Notes: a model not told the origin generated them from the letters alone. A stretch of 64,000 nt of DNA from Shimia sp051201625 (GCF_051201625.1 NZ_CP179203.1:1984001-2048000), one strand, 5' to 3'. Counted from the first letter of the stretch, positions 1 to 9,610 are shown. Numbers and translations: made by a program.

Positions 1-529
1 CTGCCATGGTTTCACCAGTGGAGTAGGCAAGCCACCAATATTGTGCAGAGACCACAGAGAAAAAAATCATCGAGGGAATAAAGAACAAAAGATAAAGTAT
101 CGCATCGACACTGGCCTGGGTTTTGCTTGACCAATTGCGATAGAGGAAGTCTGCTCGGATGTGTACGCCGCGCATAAGGCCATAGCCTGCTGCGGCCATG
201 AATAACACGCCCGCTAACATTCGACTTGTGTCATACACCCATAGTGTCGGTCCCAGACCTAACGACCGTGCTAATTCTTCAAAACCGGCGTTAGATAAAA
301 TCGAAAACGAATTTCGAGAGAAAACTTCGAACACGACAACAGCGATCAATGGCACCAAAAGTAACGCAATGATCTGCCCCGCGCGATAGTTAACCACGTC
401 AATAACCGCCGTTATCGGACGCTGCCATGAAGTCATGTCATCTGGCGTTTCGCCAGGCTTTTCAGCACGACGTTCTGCAATCAGTTCGTCGGCAATTTCC
501 AATTCACCCGGATTCACTTCGTCAGCCAT
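1..529 (-). CDS. TRAP transporter small permease (DctQ-type), partial
   Basis: Small membrane subunit of a tripartite TRAP importer, which couples Na+ gradients to uptake of organic acids. The frame opens at an ATG at 527-529 and stays open to the window edge, so the C-terminus is missing. The first ~40 residues are acidic and soluble, followed by a hydrophobic segment (about residues 48-65, rich in L, I and V), the family-like stretch GVHIRADFLYRNW, and another hydrophobic helix near the cut end. It follows a DctP gene on the same strand, and the large permease DctM should lie just beyond the window. The long N-terminal extension resembles TRAP systems of the alpha-keto acid or mannitol/chloroaromatic type, which have larger DctQ subunits. 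Confidence 0.85.
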   Translation of the reverse strand, partial: MADEVNPGELEIADELIAERRAEKPGETPDDMTSWQRPITAVIDVVNYRAGQIIALLLVPLIAVVVFEVFSRNSFSILSNAGFEELARSLGLGPTLWVYDTSRMLAGVLFMAAAGYGLMRGVHIRADFLYRNWSSKTQASVDAILYLLFFIPSMIFFSVVSAQYWWLAYSTGETMA

Positions 530-565
530 TGTTGTGGTCCCCTTATTCAAAAACGGCCCACTGCA

Positions 566-611
566 GCGGGGCGGCTCACCAATATGGGGTTGGACTTTGG
601 GTCCGCCCCGG
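566..611 (-). promoter_or_regulatory. Hairpin between dctP and dctQ
   Basis: An 8-bp perfect inverted repeat (CGGGGCGG at 567-574, CCGCCCCG at 603-610) sits between the binding-protein and small-permease genes. It has no U-run. It could act as an mRNA-stabilising or attenuating hairpin that favours expression of the binding protein; that role is inferred. Confidence 0.35.
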
Positions 612-640
612 GACATAGCCCGGAGCGGAAATAGGCATTA

Positions 641-1735
641 TTACTTCAAAGTGTCGGCATGGGCTTTGCCCAAGCCTGCGTTTGATGCCTGTGCACCGGC
701 CCAGAACGGAACTGCGATGTCTGCAAAATCCTTTTGGGATTGCCAAACTTCAGCAAAAAACTCGTTCTCATCCGCGGCTGTTTGCAGGGCACGTTTTGCG
801 GCGGCCATGTACTCAGTGAAGTAGTCCGCTGGCGTGTCCTCGAGAATAACCCCATGGTTATCTGTCAGATCTTTCAGAGCTTTCCCGTTTTCGTAGATCC
901 GGTAAGACATTGACTTAGACAGAGATGCATTCGCCGCAACTTCCAACGCCTTTTTCTCAATATTCGAGAGATCGTTGTAGAAGTCGAGGTTTACGTACAT
1001 ATCTGCGTTTACAACGACTTGGTGAAGACCTTGCAGATAGTAATGCTTCAGCACCTTCTGAAATCCAAACACAGAGTCTGGCTTCGGGCAGCACCATTCA
1101 GCTGCGTCGATTGTGCCTTTTTCTAGCGCTGGAAGGATGTCACCGCCACCCATTGCAACGGCTGGAACGCCAATGTCGGCATAGGCTGCGCCCACCATTC
1201 CTGGAGGTGCACGGAAGCGCATCTGACGGAAATCATCCATCGACTTGATCGGTTCAGGGAACCAACCTAATGCTTCAGGTCCAACTGGCTGCAGCATGAA
1301 CCCTTTAACATTTACACCCATTTCTTCCCACAGACGATCATACAATTCCTTGCCGCCGCCATATTGGAACCAGCTTAAAAATGCGATGTTGTCGAGACCA
1401 ACACCGGCGCCGGCAACAGGCGCACCGAATAGGTTTGCTGCTACGTGTTTGCCACCCCAGTAGTGTGTCCATGCAAAGCCACCTTCGACAAGTCCCGCAT
1501 CAACCGCGTCCATGATGTCACGCGGACCAACAACGGCACCGGCAGGCAGAACTTCGATCGTGAGTGATCCATCAGTAAGTGCGGCAACATCCTTACCGAA
1601 CTCGTTAAGCATGAACACTTCGTCTGCCGTGGCTGGCAACACAGACTGGATGCGAAGGACCTTCTCGGCCATTGCGCTGGAAGCCATGAGCGCAAGTGCT
1701 GCTGCACCTGACGCTAAAGTTTTAAGGTTAATCAT
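641..1735 (-). CDS. TRAP transporter substrate-binding protein DctP
   Basis: Periplasmic solute receptor of a TRAP importer, 364 residues. I chose the ATG at 1735, which is preceded by GGGAGAA at good spacing and starts a clean signal peptide (basic N-terminus, hydrophobic core, AMA cleavage site near residue 23). An upstream in-frame start at 1765 lacks these. The segment beginning AAEWCCPKPDSVFGFQKV resembles the TakP / alpha-keto-acid branch of the DctP family (AAEW followed by an aromatic-rich region). The gene lies 111 bp upstream of dctQ and downstream of the GMC oxidoreductase, all on one strand. The substrate cannot be read from sequence; the partner oxidoreductase suggests an alcohol or hydroxy acid. 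Confidence 0.92.
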   Translation of the reverse strand: MINLKTLASGAAALALMASSAMAEKVLRIQSVLPATADEVFMLNEFGKDVAALTDGSLTIEVLPAGAVVGPRDIMDAVDAGLVEGGFAWTHYWGGKHVAANLFGAPVAGAGVGLDNIAFLSWFQYGGGKELYDRLWEEMGVNVKGFMLQPVGPEALGWFPEPIKSMDDFRQMRFRAPPGMVGAAYADIGVPAVAMGGGDILPALEKGTIDAAEWCCPKPDSVFGFQKVLKHYYLQGLHQVVVNADMYVNLDFYNDLSNIEKKALEVAANASLSKSMSYRIYENGKALKDLTDNHGVILEDTPADYFTEYMAAAKRALQTAADENEFFAEVWQSQKDFADIAVPFWAGAQASNAGLGKAHADTLK

Positions 1736-1851
1736 TTGATTTCTCCCAAAGTTTTGCCTTCTCACTTATCATTACTTTACCAGGGACGAAGGCCTCAGCC
1801 CCGGCTTATGATTTTAATTTCGTAGGTACCTCTCGTGTTGCAGGGTAAAGC

Positions 1852-3453
1852 TCATGATGCGGCGTCCTCCAACACCAAATCGCTTGCCTTTTCCCCGATC
1901 ATAATTGCCGGGGCGTTTGTGTTACCGCTGACGATACGCGGCATGATTGACGCGTCTGCAACGCGCAGACCTTTGATGCCGTGGACCCGCAGGCGCGCGT
2001 CAACGACGGCCATTTCATCAGTCCCCATCTTGCAAGTGCCAGTGGGGTGGTAAATTGTAACTGCGGAATGTCGTGCCCAATCGAGAGTCGCCTCTTCGTC
2101 ATCTAAGGCTACATTTTCGCCGGGCGCATATTCCTCTGTTATGTGCGACTTCAAAGGCTCGTATTGCGCAATCCGTCGGGCTACCTGAATACCGCGCACG
2201 ATTGTGCGGCAGTCGGTTTCGGTGGCAAGGTAATTAGGATGGATTTCGGGGTGGTCGTCCATATTAGACGAGGTCAGCGACAAATGGCCTGCACTTTCTG
2301 GCCGAAGCTGAAGCACCGATGCGGTAAAGGCTGAGAAAGGGTGGGGGCCTTCCACCGCATTATTCGCGCTAAATGGCTGAATGTGGAACTGGATGTCAGG
2401 TGTCTCCAGATGCTCCTCTGTTCTGAGAAAACCGGTGCCAAGGCTCGCTGCCATTGTCATTGGACCGGATTGGCTCACTATGTACTGCAAACCAATCATC
2501 GCCTGCTTGAAGATGCTGTCGGTTTCAACGTTTATCGTGGAAAGGTTTGTCTTAAAAATTGGTCGCGCTTGGAGGTGGTCCTGAAGATTCTTACCCACAC
2601 CTTTCAGCTCTGCCTGAACTTCGATTCCATGAGGACGCACTTCGTTTGGATCACCCACGCCCGACAACATCAGTATTTGCGGGGATCCGATGGCACCTGC
2701 GCTCAAGATGATTTCGCGGCGCGCGCGAATATCTGTCAGGCTGCCTTTGATCTTTGCGCGAACAGCTACAGCGCGCCCATCTTGAAAAATTACTTTTTCT
2801 GTTTGCGCGTTGGTAAAAATCTCTAGGTTTTTGCGTCGTCTGGCTGGATTCAGATAGGCCACGGCTGACGAACAGCGACGCCCGCCTTTCATTGTTAATT
2901 GAAAATGTCCAACGCCTTCTTGATCAGCACCGTTGTAATCTTCATTTCGCTTGTACCCAGCGCTCACCGCGGCTTCAATCCAGTGATCCACAATTTCACG
3001 GGATAAGCGTGATGTCTGGACAGACAGTGGTCCATCTTCTCCGCGAAGGTCGGTCTGGTTTGCTCCCTTCCAAGTCTCGGAGCGTTTGAAATAGGGCAGA
3101 ACGGCATCCCAAGACCAGCCAGTACATCCAAGTTGTGCCCATCCGTCAAAATCCTGTGGCTGTCCTCGGACATAAAGCAGCCCGTTGATGGAGGATGATC
3201 CACCTAATACTCGACCGCGCGGCCACGGAATAGCTCGACCTGCTATTCCGTCATCGGCTTCGGTTTTGTACTGCCAGTCAGTGTTTGGGTTTCCCATCGT
3301 GCGGAAATAGCCGACAGGAACATGAATCCACGGATTCAAATCTCGCGGCCCTGCCTCTAACAAAGCAACCGTAAAACGTCCGCCCTCTGATAGGCGGTTC
3401 GCTAATGCGCACCCTGCCGAGCCGGCGCCTACAACGACGAAATCAAACTCCAT
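1852..3453 (-). CDS. GMC family FAD-dependent oxidoreductase (choline/alcohol dehydrogenase-like)
   Basis: Flavoprotein of 533 residues that oxidises an alcohol group. The N-terminal ADP-binding fold is visible as VVGAGSAGCALA (7-18). GMC signature 1 lies at about 79-97 (RGRVLGGSSSINGLLYVRG). The C-terminal catalytic region has HPTGTCKMG followed by GNTNAPAIMIGEKASD. The length is normal for the choline dehydrogenase / alkJ-type group. An AAGGG motif precedes the ATG. It is first in a minus-strand run with the TRAP genes and divergent from an IclR regulator, which suggests inducible catabolism of an imported alcohol. The substrate is unknown; betaine-related betA function is not supported because no betB or betI is nearby. 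Confidence 0.93.
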   Translation of the reverse strand: MEFDFVVVGAGSAGCALANRLSEGGRFTVALLEAGPRDLNPWIHVPVGYFRTMGNPNTDWQYKTEADDGIAGRAIPWPRGRVLGGSSSINGLLYVRGQPQDFDGWAQLGCTGWSWDAVLPYFKRSETWKGANQTDLRGEDGPLSVQTSRLSREIVDHWIEAAVSAGYKRNEDYNGADQEGVGHFQLTMKGGRRCSSAVAYLNPARRRKNLEIFTNAQTEKVIFQDGRAVAVRAKIKGSLTDIRARREIILSAGAIGSPQILMLSGVGDPNEVRPHGIEVQAELKGVGKNLQDHLQARPIFKTNLSTINVETDSIFKQAMIGLQYIVSQSGPMTMAASLGTGFLRTEEHLETPDIQFHIQPFSANNAVEGPHPFSAFTASVLQLRPESAGHLSLTSSNMDDHPEIHPNYLATETDCRTIVRGIQVARRIAQYEPLKSHITEEYAPGENVALDDEEATLDWARHSAVTIYHPTGTCKMGTDEMAVVDARLRVHGIKGLRVADASIMPRIVSGNTNAPAIMIGEKASDLVLEDAAS

Positions 3454-3476
3454 AACACCCTTTTTGCAAAAAATGA

Positions 3477-3507
3477 GACTTTTTATCTCGATTTTCGATA
3501 AAAAATG
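3477..3507. promoter_or_regulatory. Imperfect inverted repeat, candidate IclR operator
   Basis: In the divergent promoter region between the GMC gene and the IclR regulator, TTTTTATCtCGA faces TCGATAAAAAA across a short T-rich spacer. The arms match except for one bulged base. The position suggests a binding site for the adjacent IclR protein, which is an inference. Confidence 0.4.
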
Positions 3508-3561
3508 ATGCTACAGTAATTTGTACTTAATACAATTGTAAATTTTGTGATTGAGAAATTC

Positions 3562-4350
3562 ATGGATGACAATGCTCGTATACCAACCAATCTCAGGACC
3601 TTGCTGATCCTTGAAATTCTGAGTAGCAGCGACCACCCCCTCACGGCGACTGAAATCAATCAAGACATTAAATTACCCAAACAAACGGTGCATCGGCTAT
3701 GTAATACGTTGGTACGTGCCGGCTTTTTGACACAGCTAGGTAGTTCAAAAAGATACCAACCAGCAGGGCGTCTCCGAGATCTATCTGCAGGTTTGCTGGA
3801 TGCTTCCCGTGTACAGATTGCGCGACATCAGATTCTTGTTCAGGTTGCTCGTGAGGCACGCGAAACAGTCAACTTTGTGGTTCCTGAAGAGCTAGGTATG
3901 AGTTATATTGATCGTGTTGAAACTGATTGGGCGTTCCGCATTCAGTTGCCTGTCGGAACTCATGTTCCGTTTCATTGTACCGCTAGCGGCAAGTGCTTCT
4001 TAGCGAGTCTTCCTCCAAGGAACCGCCGTGCTTTTGTTGCATCAATGGAGCTGAAAAAGCTTACGGAACAGACTCATACGGACCCCGACAAACTTTTGGC
4101 TGAGTTAAAAGAGATTTCCAGCAAGGGGTATTCGCTTGATCGAGAGGAGTTCCTTGATGGGATGGTCGCAATTTCTGTTCCCGTCACGGATGTTAAAGGC
4201 CGTTTTTTTGCGGCGCTCGCCATTCATGGACCAATTCAAAGGCTTTCTCATGAGACGGTTTTATCTCATCAAGGTACCCTGCTTGACGCTGCAGAGCAGC
4301 TGCGTGGCACAATATTTTCTGATGAAGATGGAAATGATGCTTTAAGCTAA
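3562..4350 (+). CDS. IclR family transcriptional regulator
   Basis: Helix-turn-helix repressor or activator of catabolic genes, 262 residues from the ATG at 3562 (GAGAAATTC just upstream). A GTG at 3547 would add five residues. The N-terminal winged HTH contains HPLTATEINQDIKLPKQTVHRL; the C-terminal IclR effector domain contains PFHCTASGKCFLAS (family motif CTA.GK) and GYSLDREEFLDGMVAISVPV. It is transcribed away from the GMC-TRAP operon with a ~110-bp shared intergenic region holding an inverted repeat, so it most likely controls that operon and itself. Confidence 0.92.
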   Translation: MDDNARIPTNLRTLLILEILSSSDHPLTATEINQDIKLPKQTVHRLCNTLVRAGFLTQLGSSKRYQPAGRLRDLSAGLLDASRVQIARHQILVQVAREARETVNFVVPEELGMSYIDRVETDWAFRIQLPVGTHVPFHCTASGKCFLASLPPRNRRAFVASMELKKLTEQTHTDPDKLLAELKEISSKGYSLDREEFLDGMVAISVPVTDVKGRFFAALAIHGPIQRLSHETVLSHQGTLLDAAEQLRGTIFSDEDGNDALS

Positions 4351-4827
4351 CTACCGTTTAAAGTTGCCTTGTTTGTCTTGGATTTCCTATCATGAGTCAG
4401 TCAGGCAGATAGCTCTGATTGACACATGTCAGCTCTCAGATTTTCTTGTGGCAAATCTTGGTAAGTTCAATCTTATTGATTTGGGGTTAGATTTTGTTGG
4501 TTCATTTGATTGAGGCGGTTAAGTTTAACCGCGGGCATTATGGCTCCTTCGAGCCCATCCACCGTGTCATATTTTGAAGCTCATTTTTTCGAAACAGCAG
4601 CTAGGGGCCCGGAACAAGCGCAAATTTGATTTGGTTTTTGTAGTTGGTGCTCAGAAATAGCGTCTCGCTCCTTGTTTAATAAATTACATCTTTATAATTT
4701 CAAATGACCTGCGTGAGAGCTGCTAACGGACAGAAATTTCTAACCTAAACTATGAAGAGCCACGTAAACCTCTTGGTAAACAAATTTTACAATGACACCG
4801 TTATTTTCTCACCAATCGAGGTTAATA
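4351..4827. other. Non-coding gap with a palindrome
   Basis: I see no gene here. The gap contains one clear inverted repeat, GCGGTTAA-GT-TTAACCGC at 4515-4532, which could be an operator or a small hairpin. The remainder is AT-rich with no recognisable promoter motif that I would defend. Confidence 0.5.
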
Positions 4828-6285
4828 ATGTCTAAAGTTAGCTTGAATGCAAAGAACCTTGAAACTTTGGGTGCGAAGGCCCTCTCTTGCTTGGTTATGG
4901 ACCTTGTAAAAGGGCACGCTGGTTTGCAAAGAATGGCGCGCATGAGGCTGAGCGCGGCTCAGGGGCCAGATGAAATCGCCCGCAATATTCAAAAGAGGTT
5001 TGCTTCAATCCGACGAAGTGGGAGTTATCTTAACTCCCGCAAGCAAAAAGAACTGGTGAAGGATCTTCGCGCACAACTTGAAATGATTAGAAAATTTGTA
5101 ACGCCATATGCAAATCGTGAAGCGTTTGAGTTGCTGTGGTCACTTCTGTCGCTTGCGCGTTCAATTTACGAGCGTACCGAGGTAAGCGATAGTTCGCTCG
5201 GAAGAGTTTTTGTCGACTCAGTGACCGTTATCAAGGAGCTTGCACCGGAATTGGACGCTGATCCTGACACACTCGCTGAGCGCATATTTGAGGCTGTGAC
5301 AACTTCAGTTTACGGGGAATTTGATGGAGTGATTTGTGCACTCAAAACGCCCCTTGGGCCGAGCGGTCTTAATAAACTTAAGCAGCTAGCAAAAGATTGG
5401 AAAACGGAACCAGTAGATGTTGGCGAAATTCATGAGTATTACGTCACTGGTCAGCACTTATTGTCATTCAAAGAAATGACCCGTCGTCAACGCTCATCAG
5501 CGGTTTTCACTATTTTATCAGACGTCGCTGATGCACAGGGAGACGTAGACGCATACATGCTGAACTACAGCACGGGGCAACTGAAGCTTCCTTCTGTTGC
5601 GGCCAATGTGGCTCAGCGTCTACTAGATGCTGACCGTGACGATGAAGCTTTGTGCATTTTGGAAAAAGCGCTTTTCGAGGATGGGTTATTGGACAAAGAT
5701 CGGGCGTCGAATATAGTTTTTGAGTTTGATCACAGCGACTTGTACGACGCCTATGAAAAGTGCCTAAGGAAAATTGGCAAGATCGAAGAGCTAAAGCTAT
5801 TTTTGATCACTTATTTTAGGTTTTCCCTAAATTCTTCTGCGCTTCAAAGCTACCTAAAACTCTTACCAGATTTCGATGACATTGAAGCTGAAGAGGCCGA
5901 ATTGAACCAAGTTGAACAAAGTTATGATGTCACCGATGCGCTACATTTTTTAGTTTCTTGGGGTGCACTAGATCGTGCTGCGCGTGTTGCAATTACTCGG
6001 GCTGAGGCATTGAATGGTGATAAATATTACATGCTTGACGATGTAGCTGCAGCTCTTGAGGTCGAATTTCCGCTTGCGGCATCAATAATTTTGAGGGCGA
6101 TGATTTGCGATTGTTTGGATAGGCGTAAATCCAAGCGATATCGATACGCAGCGCAAAATCTCTTAAAATGCCAAGCGATGGCTGACGATATTGAAGACTT
6201 TCAACAGCACCTTGATCACTCCAGCTTTTTGTCAGCGATCAAGGTGCAGTATAGCAAAAATCAACGTTTTTGGCGAATAGTTTAA
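4828..6285 (+). CDS. DUF6880 family protein of unknown function
   Basis: A 485-residue soluble protein. I chose the ATG at 4828, preceded by GAGG; it gives MSKVSLNAKNLETLGAKAL, a typical beginning for this family as I remember it. The N-terminal ~140 residues carry the conserved pattern GPDEIARNIQKRF, SRKQKELVKDL and ELLWSLLSLARSIYER. The rest is mostly helical and repeat-like (alternating short amphipathic helices, TPR/SEL-like in appearance). No catalytic motif is visible. It stands alone, with no co-directional neighbour within 200 bp. Function is unknown; assignment to DUF6880 rests on remembered family pattern. Confidence 0.8.
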   Translation: MSKVSLNAKNLETLGAKALSCLVMDLVKGHAGLQRMARMRLSAAQGPDEIARNIQKRFASIRRSGSYLNSRKQKELVKDLRAQLEMIRKFVTPYANREAFELLWSLLSLARSIYERTEVSDSSLGRVFVDSVTVIKELAPELDADPDTLAERIFEAVTTSVYGEFDGVICALKTPLGPSGLNKLKQLAKDWKTEPVDVGEIHEYYVTGQHLLSFKEMTRRQRSSAVFTILSDVADAQGDVDAYMLNYSTGQLKLPSVAANVAQRLLDADRDDEALCILEKALFEDGLLDKDRASNIVFEFDHSDLYDAYEKCLRKIGKIEELKLFLITYFRFSLNSSALQSYLKLLPDFDDIEAEEAELNQVEQSYDVTDALHFLVSWGALDRAARVAITRAEALNGDKYYMLDDVAAALEVEFPLAASIILRAMICDCLDRRKSKRYRYAAQNLLKCQAMADDIEDFQQHLDHSSFLSAIKVQYSKNQRFWRIV

Positions 6286-6513
6286 GTTGATTAGGTTTTA
6301 GCCACACAAAAAACATCAGTCCTGCTTTGTTATGTGAGGGAAAGGGGCGTCGGAACCTTTCAGGGTTTGGCGCGGTTGATTGATCAGCTTTGTTTCTGGA
6401 TGGTACCGTCTTTGGCGAGGCGTTTAGTCCTAATGAAATTGCAGTAATTTACCTACCCCGGCCACCCCATTATTTACAAAACATTTCAGCAATTCGAGAC
6501 TGTCAAAGAACAG

Positions 6514-7551
6514 CTAAGCTGGTAGCAAACATTTTGCCAGCACCGATGCGCCGAAACGTACAGGATCGGTGACTGGCAAACCAGTTTCTTGCGATGTTCG
6601 AGCAATGGCATCGGCGGCCTGAGCCGCTGGCAGATTACGAGTATTTAAAGCAATTCCAACTACGTTTGCCTTTGTTAAAGCACCGTTCGCTGACGCTGTT
6701 ACCTCGTTCAACTCAATCACATCACGTAAAGGTGGAATTCGAATGTCGCCTGGAGTATCGAGCATTTCCATTCCCACGCGGTGTACCAGTATCATTGCAT
6801 TGCAACAACTGCCCCGCATCAGTGGCAGGTTTGCGGTACTGCCGGGGTGGAGTAGCGACCCTTGGCCTTCAATAATTTGATAATCATATTTTGCGTTTTC
6901 TATCACCATCCGCTCTACAGCGCCGGCAGCATGGTCAACGCGATAAGCATCGAGAGGAATGCCAGTACCCATGATCGAAATACCAATCTGTCCGGTTGCT
7001 AAAAAGGTAGCATTCGCGCCCAACTCGCAAAGGGATTTATGGACTTCAAGCCCGGCTGTCATCTTACCAACCGCCATATCAGTACCGACCATAAGCACAC
7101 GGGTGTTACTTAGCATCGCTGCTCGCGCTGTTGCGATATCTGGCAGTTCACCAAGTGGAGTCCGAATATCCCATATCCACTGGTTGGGTTTAAGCTGCTT
7201 ACCCAAAACATCATTCAATCGGTCATGGAGCCCATTGACGATTGAAAGCCCAGCATTAATTGCATGTTGTAGCACATCGATCCATTCCGAAGGAACTCTG
7301 CCTCCTGAGGGAGCGGTACCGAGTGCCAACACTTCAGCCCCCATCGCGATAGCTTCATCGAGCGTGGCGACAATTGGTATTTCGCTTTCGATTTTGCATA
7401 AATCGCTGACACTTTTGCCTGCAGCATGGCTGTCAATCACCGCCACTACAGGGTTCTTGCCGTACCGGATCATGCCTTCGGCTGCTTTGGCATTGATAAG
7501 ACCGATAGTGGCCTCCGCGAAGATGGCAATCGGTTGTTTTGGATCAAGCAT
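6514..7551 (-). CDS. dgcN: DUF1611 family protein, probable N-acetyl-D-glutamate synthase DgcN
   Basis: DgcN-type proteins N-acetylate D-glutamate in a marine D-glutamate catabolic route; the partner DgcA then epimerises the acetylated product. This 345-residue protein has the two-part DUF1611 architecture: an N-terminal Rossmann-like region (IAIFAEATIGLINAKAAEG) and a C-terminal P-loop-like domain with GTDMAVGKMT (156-165) and QIIEGQGSLLHPG. Its start overlaps the end of the epimerase gene by 8 bp, which is the gene pairing expected for dgcA-dgcN. It is the last gene of the ~11-kb minus-strand operon. The exact substrate is inferred from family and pairing. Confidence 0.82.
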   Translation of the reverse strand: MLDPKQPIAIFAEATIGLINAKAAEGMIRYGKNPVVAVIDSHAAGKSVSDLCKIESEIPIVATLDEAIAMGAEVLALGTAPSGGRVPSEWIDVLQHAINAGLSIVNGLHDRLNDVLGKQLKPNQWIWDIRTPLGELPDIATARAAMLSNTRVLMVGTDMAVGKMTAGLEVHKSLCELGANATFLATGQIGISIMGTGIPLDAYRVDHAAGAVERMVIENAKYDYQIIEGQGSLLHPGSTANLPLMRGSCCNAMILVHRVGMEMLDTPGDIRIPPLRDVIELNEVTASANGALTKANVVGIALNTRNLPAAQAADAIARTSQETGLPVTDPVRFGASVLAKCLLPA

Positions 7552-8587
7552 CTTTTACGCGTCCTCCGTGGCCGGGGCGATCCGCGGGTAGGGTGACGCC
7601 TTTCGCAAATGGCGCCCCATCGCATGGATCGGGATCAAGGTTGAGATGGGAATCAAGGTCAATGTAATCAAAAAGTGCTCCCAGAGAGGCTCCCGCCGCA
7701 ATCGAAATTGAGCTTTCGCCCATACACCCAATCATAGTTTGCAGGCCAAACGCACGAGCAGTCGCTACTATACGCAGTGCCTCAGTTACCCCACCACACT
7801 TCATTAGTTTCAAATTCACCCCATCTACGCAATGGGCAAAGTCCGGTATGTCTTTTGACATGCGGCAACTCTCATCGACAAAAATCGGCAGTGGGCGGTT
7901 TTTAAAAAGATCAGGCAGTTGTTCCTCGGCTCCGCGCACTAGCGGTTGTTCAACATATTCGCATCGCCGCTCAGACAGCCAAGCCATCATATGGTGTGCA
8001 TCCTCAAGCGACCAACCACCATTGGCGTCAACCCGTAAGGATACGTTCTTTTGTGCATCAGTTGCTTCCAAGACGGCTGTATACATTGCCTTGTCAGCTT
8101 CTATCCCGTTCGGCGTCCCAAGTTTGATTTTGAGAGCATGAGAGCCTTGATCCAAAAGGAAAGGCACTCGCTCGCGAATAACCTCGGGTGGGTTGATGCC
8201 AATGGTCACCGAACTGACAACGGCCCGCCGAGCCAACCCCAGCAACTGATATAACGGAATATTGGCTTGTTTGGCGTGCAGATCCCAAAGTGCCATGTCG
8301 AGTGCAGCTAACGCACATGGCGCTAAATCCGCTTCACGCGCGTTCTCCCATGTCTGATGAATAGAGTTCTCATCCAGCCCTGTTTTGCAGAAATCGCTCA
8401 ACAGAGCTGTGCCTTTTTCAACCGTATCGGCCCCCTCGCTGGATCCTGGTGCCATTTCACCCCAGCCCGTCAGTCCGTCTTTGGTAACGCTGATAAAAAG
8501 ATTATCAGAACCCTCAAACACTCCTCTGCTAATCCGCAGGGGAAAGCGTTTTTTGAGGTAGAGTGTTTTGAAATCAATGCTCAGCAT
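7544..8587 (-). CDS. dgcA: Enolase-superfamily epimerase, probable N-acetyl-D-glutamate racemase DgcA
   Basis: Member of the muconate-lactonising-enzyme subgroup (dipeptide epimerase-like), 347 residues. The KxK acid/base motif is at 153-155 (LKIKLG). The metal ligands are visible in order: D187 (RVDANG), E213 (YVEQP) and D238 (FVDES). The second catalytic lysine lies in the NLKLMKCGG stretch (K260). The C-terminus has MIGCMGESS. In the DgcN/DgcA pathway this enzyme converts N-acetyl-D-glutamate to the L form. The alternative, L-Ala-D/L-Glu epimerase (ykfB-like) for cell-wall peptide salvage, is not excluded, but the adjacent DUF1611 gene favours DgcA. Confidence 0.85.
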   Translation of the reverse strand: MLSIDFKTLYLKKRFPLRISRGVFEGSDNLFISVTKDGLTGWGEMAPGSSEGADTVEKGTALLSDFCKTGLDENSIHQTWENAREADLAPCALAALDMALWDLHAKQANIPLYQLLGLARRAVVSSVTIGINPPEVIRERVPFLLDQGSHALKIKLGTPNGIEADKAMYTAVLEATDAQKNVSLRVDANGGWSLEDAHHMMAWLSERRCEYVEQPLVRGAEEQLPDLFKNRPLPIFVDESCRMSKDIPDFAHCVDGVNLKLMKCGGVTEALRIVATARAFGLQTMIGCMGESSISIAAGASLGALFDYIDLDSHLNLDPDPCDGAPFAKGVTLPADRPGHGGRVKDA

Positions 8588-8596
8588 AATGCCCTC

Positions 8597-9610
8597 TTAG
8601 ATACTTGTTAAAAATGCTGTGAGGTTGTCTCCCAAAACCGGGGAAACGTAGCCACCCTCTTGTACGAGCACGAGGGGCAGGCCAGTGGCTGCGATAGCAG
8701 TACCAATTTGGGCGAAACCCGATGTGGTAATGGCCAGACCTTTAAATGGATCATCAACATGTGCATCCAAGCCAAGCGCTACAACGATGGCATTACTCCC
8801 AAAATTGATAATACGCTCGATAGCCTTGTCCAATACTTTCACAAACGCCTGATCATCCGAACCTCGCGACAACGGAAGGTTCAGATTGGCGCCAAGCCCT
8901 GGTCCAAGCCCACGCTCTGCTGAATGGCCCCAAAAAAACGGATAAAACCGGGCAGGATCGGCGTGGATCGAAACGGTCAGCACATCAGCACGGTTATAAA
9001 ATATTCCTTGTGTTCCGTTGCCGTGGTGAACATCCACATCAAGAATGGCGGGCCTTAGGCCATTGTTTAACAGACGTTGAGCGGCGATGGCGGAATTGTT
9101 GAAAAAACAAAACCCACCTGCCAGATCACTAAACGCGTGATGCCCAGGGGGGCGTGATAGCGCATATGCCACGTCTGCGCCTGCGCAAATAGCATCTGAA
9201 GCAGAAATAGCTGTTTGAGCTGACCAGTAGGCGGCGTCATAAGTTCGTGCAGCGATTGGGCATGCTGTGTCAGCTTGATGGTAACCGGCCTGACCAACTG
9301 CAGACAACGGATAGCCGTCATTACGGCTTACAGGGTGAATATTGGGGATCACTTCATCCGATGCTTCATCAATTCGTTGCCAGCGGGCGTGGATATTTCG
9401 AAGAAAAGTTATGTATTCCGAAGTATGGATGGCTGCAATGGGCCCGAGGCCATTATCCGATGGTGCTGAGAAAATGCATCCGGCAGCTTCGGCTCCAGCT
9501 TTCAAAATATTGACGCGAGCAGGCACCTCTGGGTTTGGTAGGAGCTTCCCGTTAGCTATAAAATATTTTGGGTCATGACTTTGCTGCCGATCATCAAAAA
9601 AAGCTTTCAA
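8597..9610 (-). CDS. Histone deacetylase / acetylpolyamine amidohydrolase family hydrolase
   Basis: Zinc-dependent amide hydrolase, 337 residues. The active-site set is intact: the HH dyad in RPPGHHAF (157-158), zinc ligands in DVDVHHGNGTQ (D193, H195) and LGLDAH (D282), and the catalytic Tyr in QEGGY (321). The start is TTG, overlapping the stop of the upstream GNAT gene (TTGA), so it is translationally coupled. Bacterial members release acetate from acetylated polyamines or other N-acetyl amines. Sitting between acetyltransferase and DgcA/DgcN genes, it may deacetylate an N-acetylated intermediate of this operon; that role is inference. Confidence 0.9.
   Translation of the reverse strand: MKAFFDDRQQSHDPKYFIANGKLLPNPEVPARVNILKAGAEAAGCIFSAPSDNGLGPIAAIHTSEYITFLRNIHARWQRIDEASDEVIPNIHPVSRNDGYPLSAVGQAGYHQADTACPIAARTYDAAYWSAQTAISASDAICAGADVAYALSRPPGHHAFSDLAGGFCFFNNSAIAAQRLLNNGLRPAILDVDVHHGNGTQGIFYNRADVLTVSIHADPARFYPFFWGHSAERGLGPGLGANLNLPLSRGSDDQAFVKVLDKAIERIINFGSNAIVVALGLDAHVDDPFKGLAITTSGFAQIGTAIAATGLPLVLVQEGGYVSPVLGDNLTAFLTSI

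Noticed and set aside
4545..4565. TTCGAGCCCATCCACC resembles a tRNA T arm and 3' end
   Set aside because: No matching acceptor, D or anticodon arm can be drawn upstream.
6390..6572. 60-codon plus-strand frame downstream of DUF6880
   Set aside because: Overlaps dgcN on the opposite strand and has no SD or family match.
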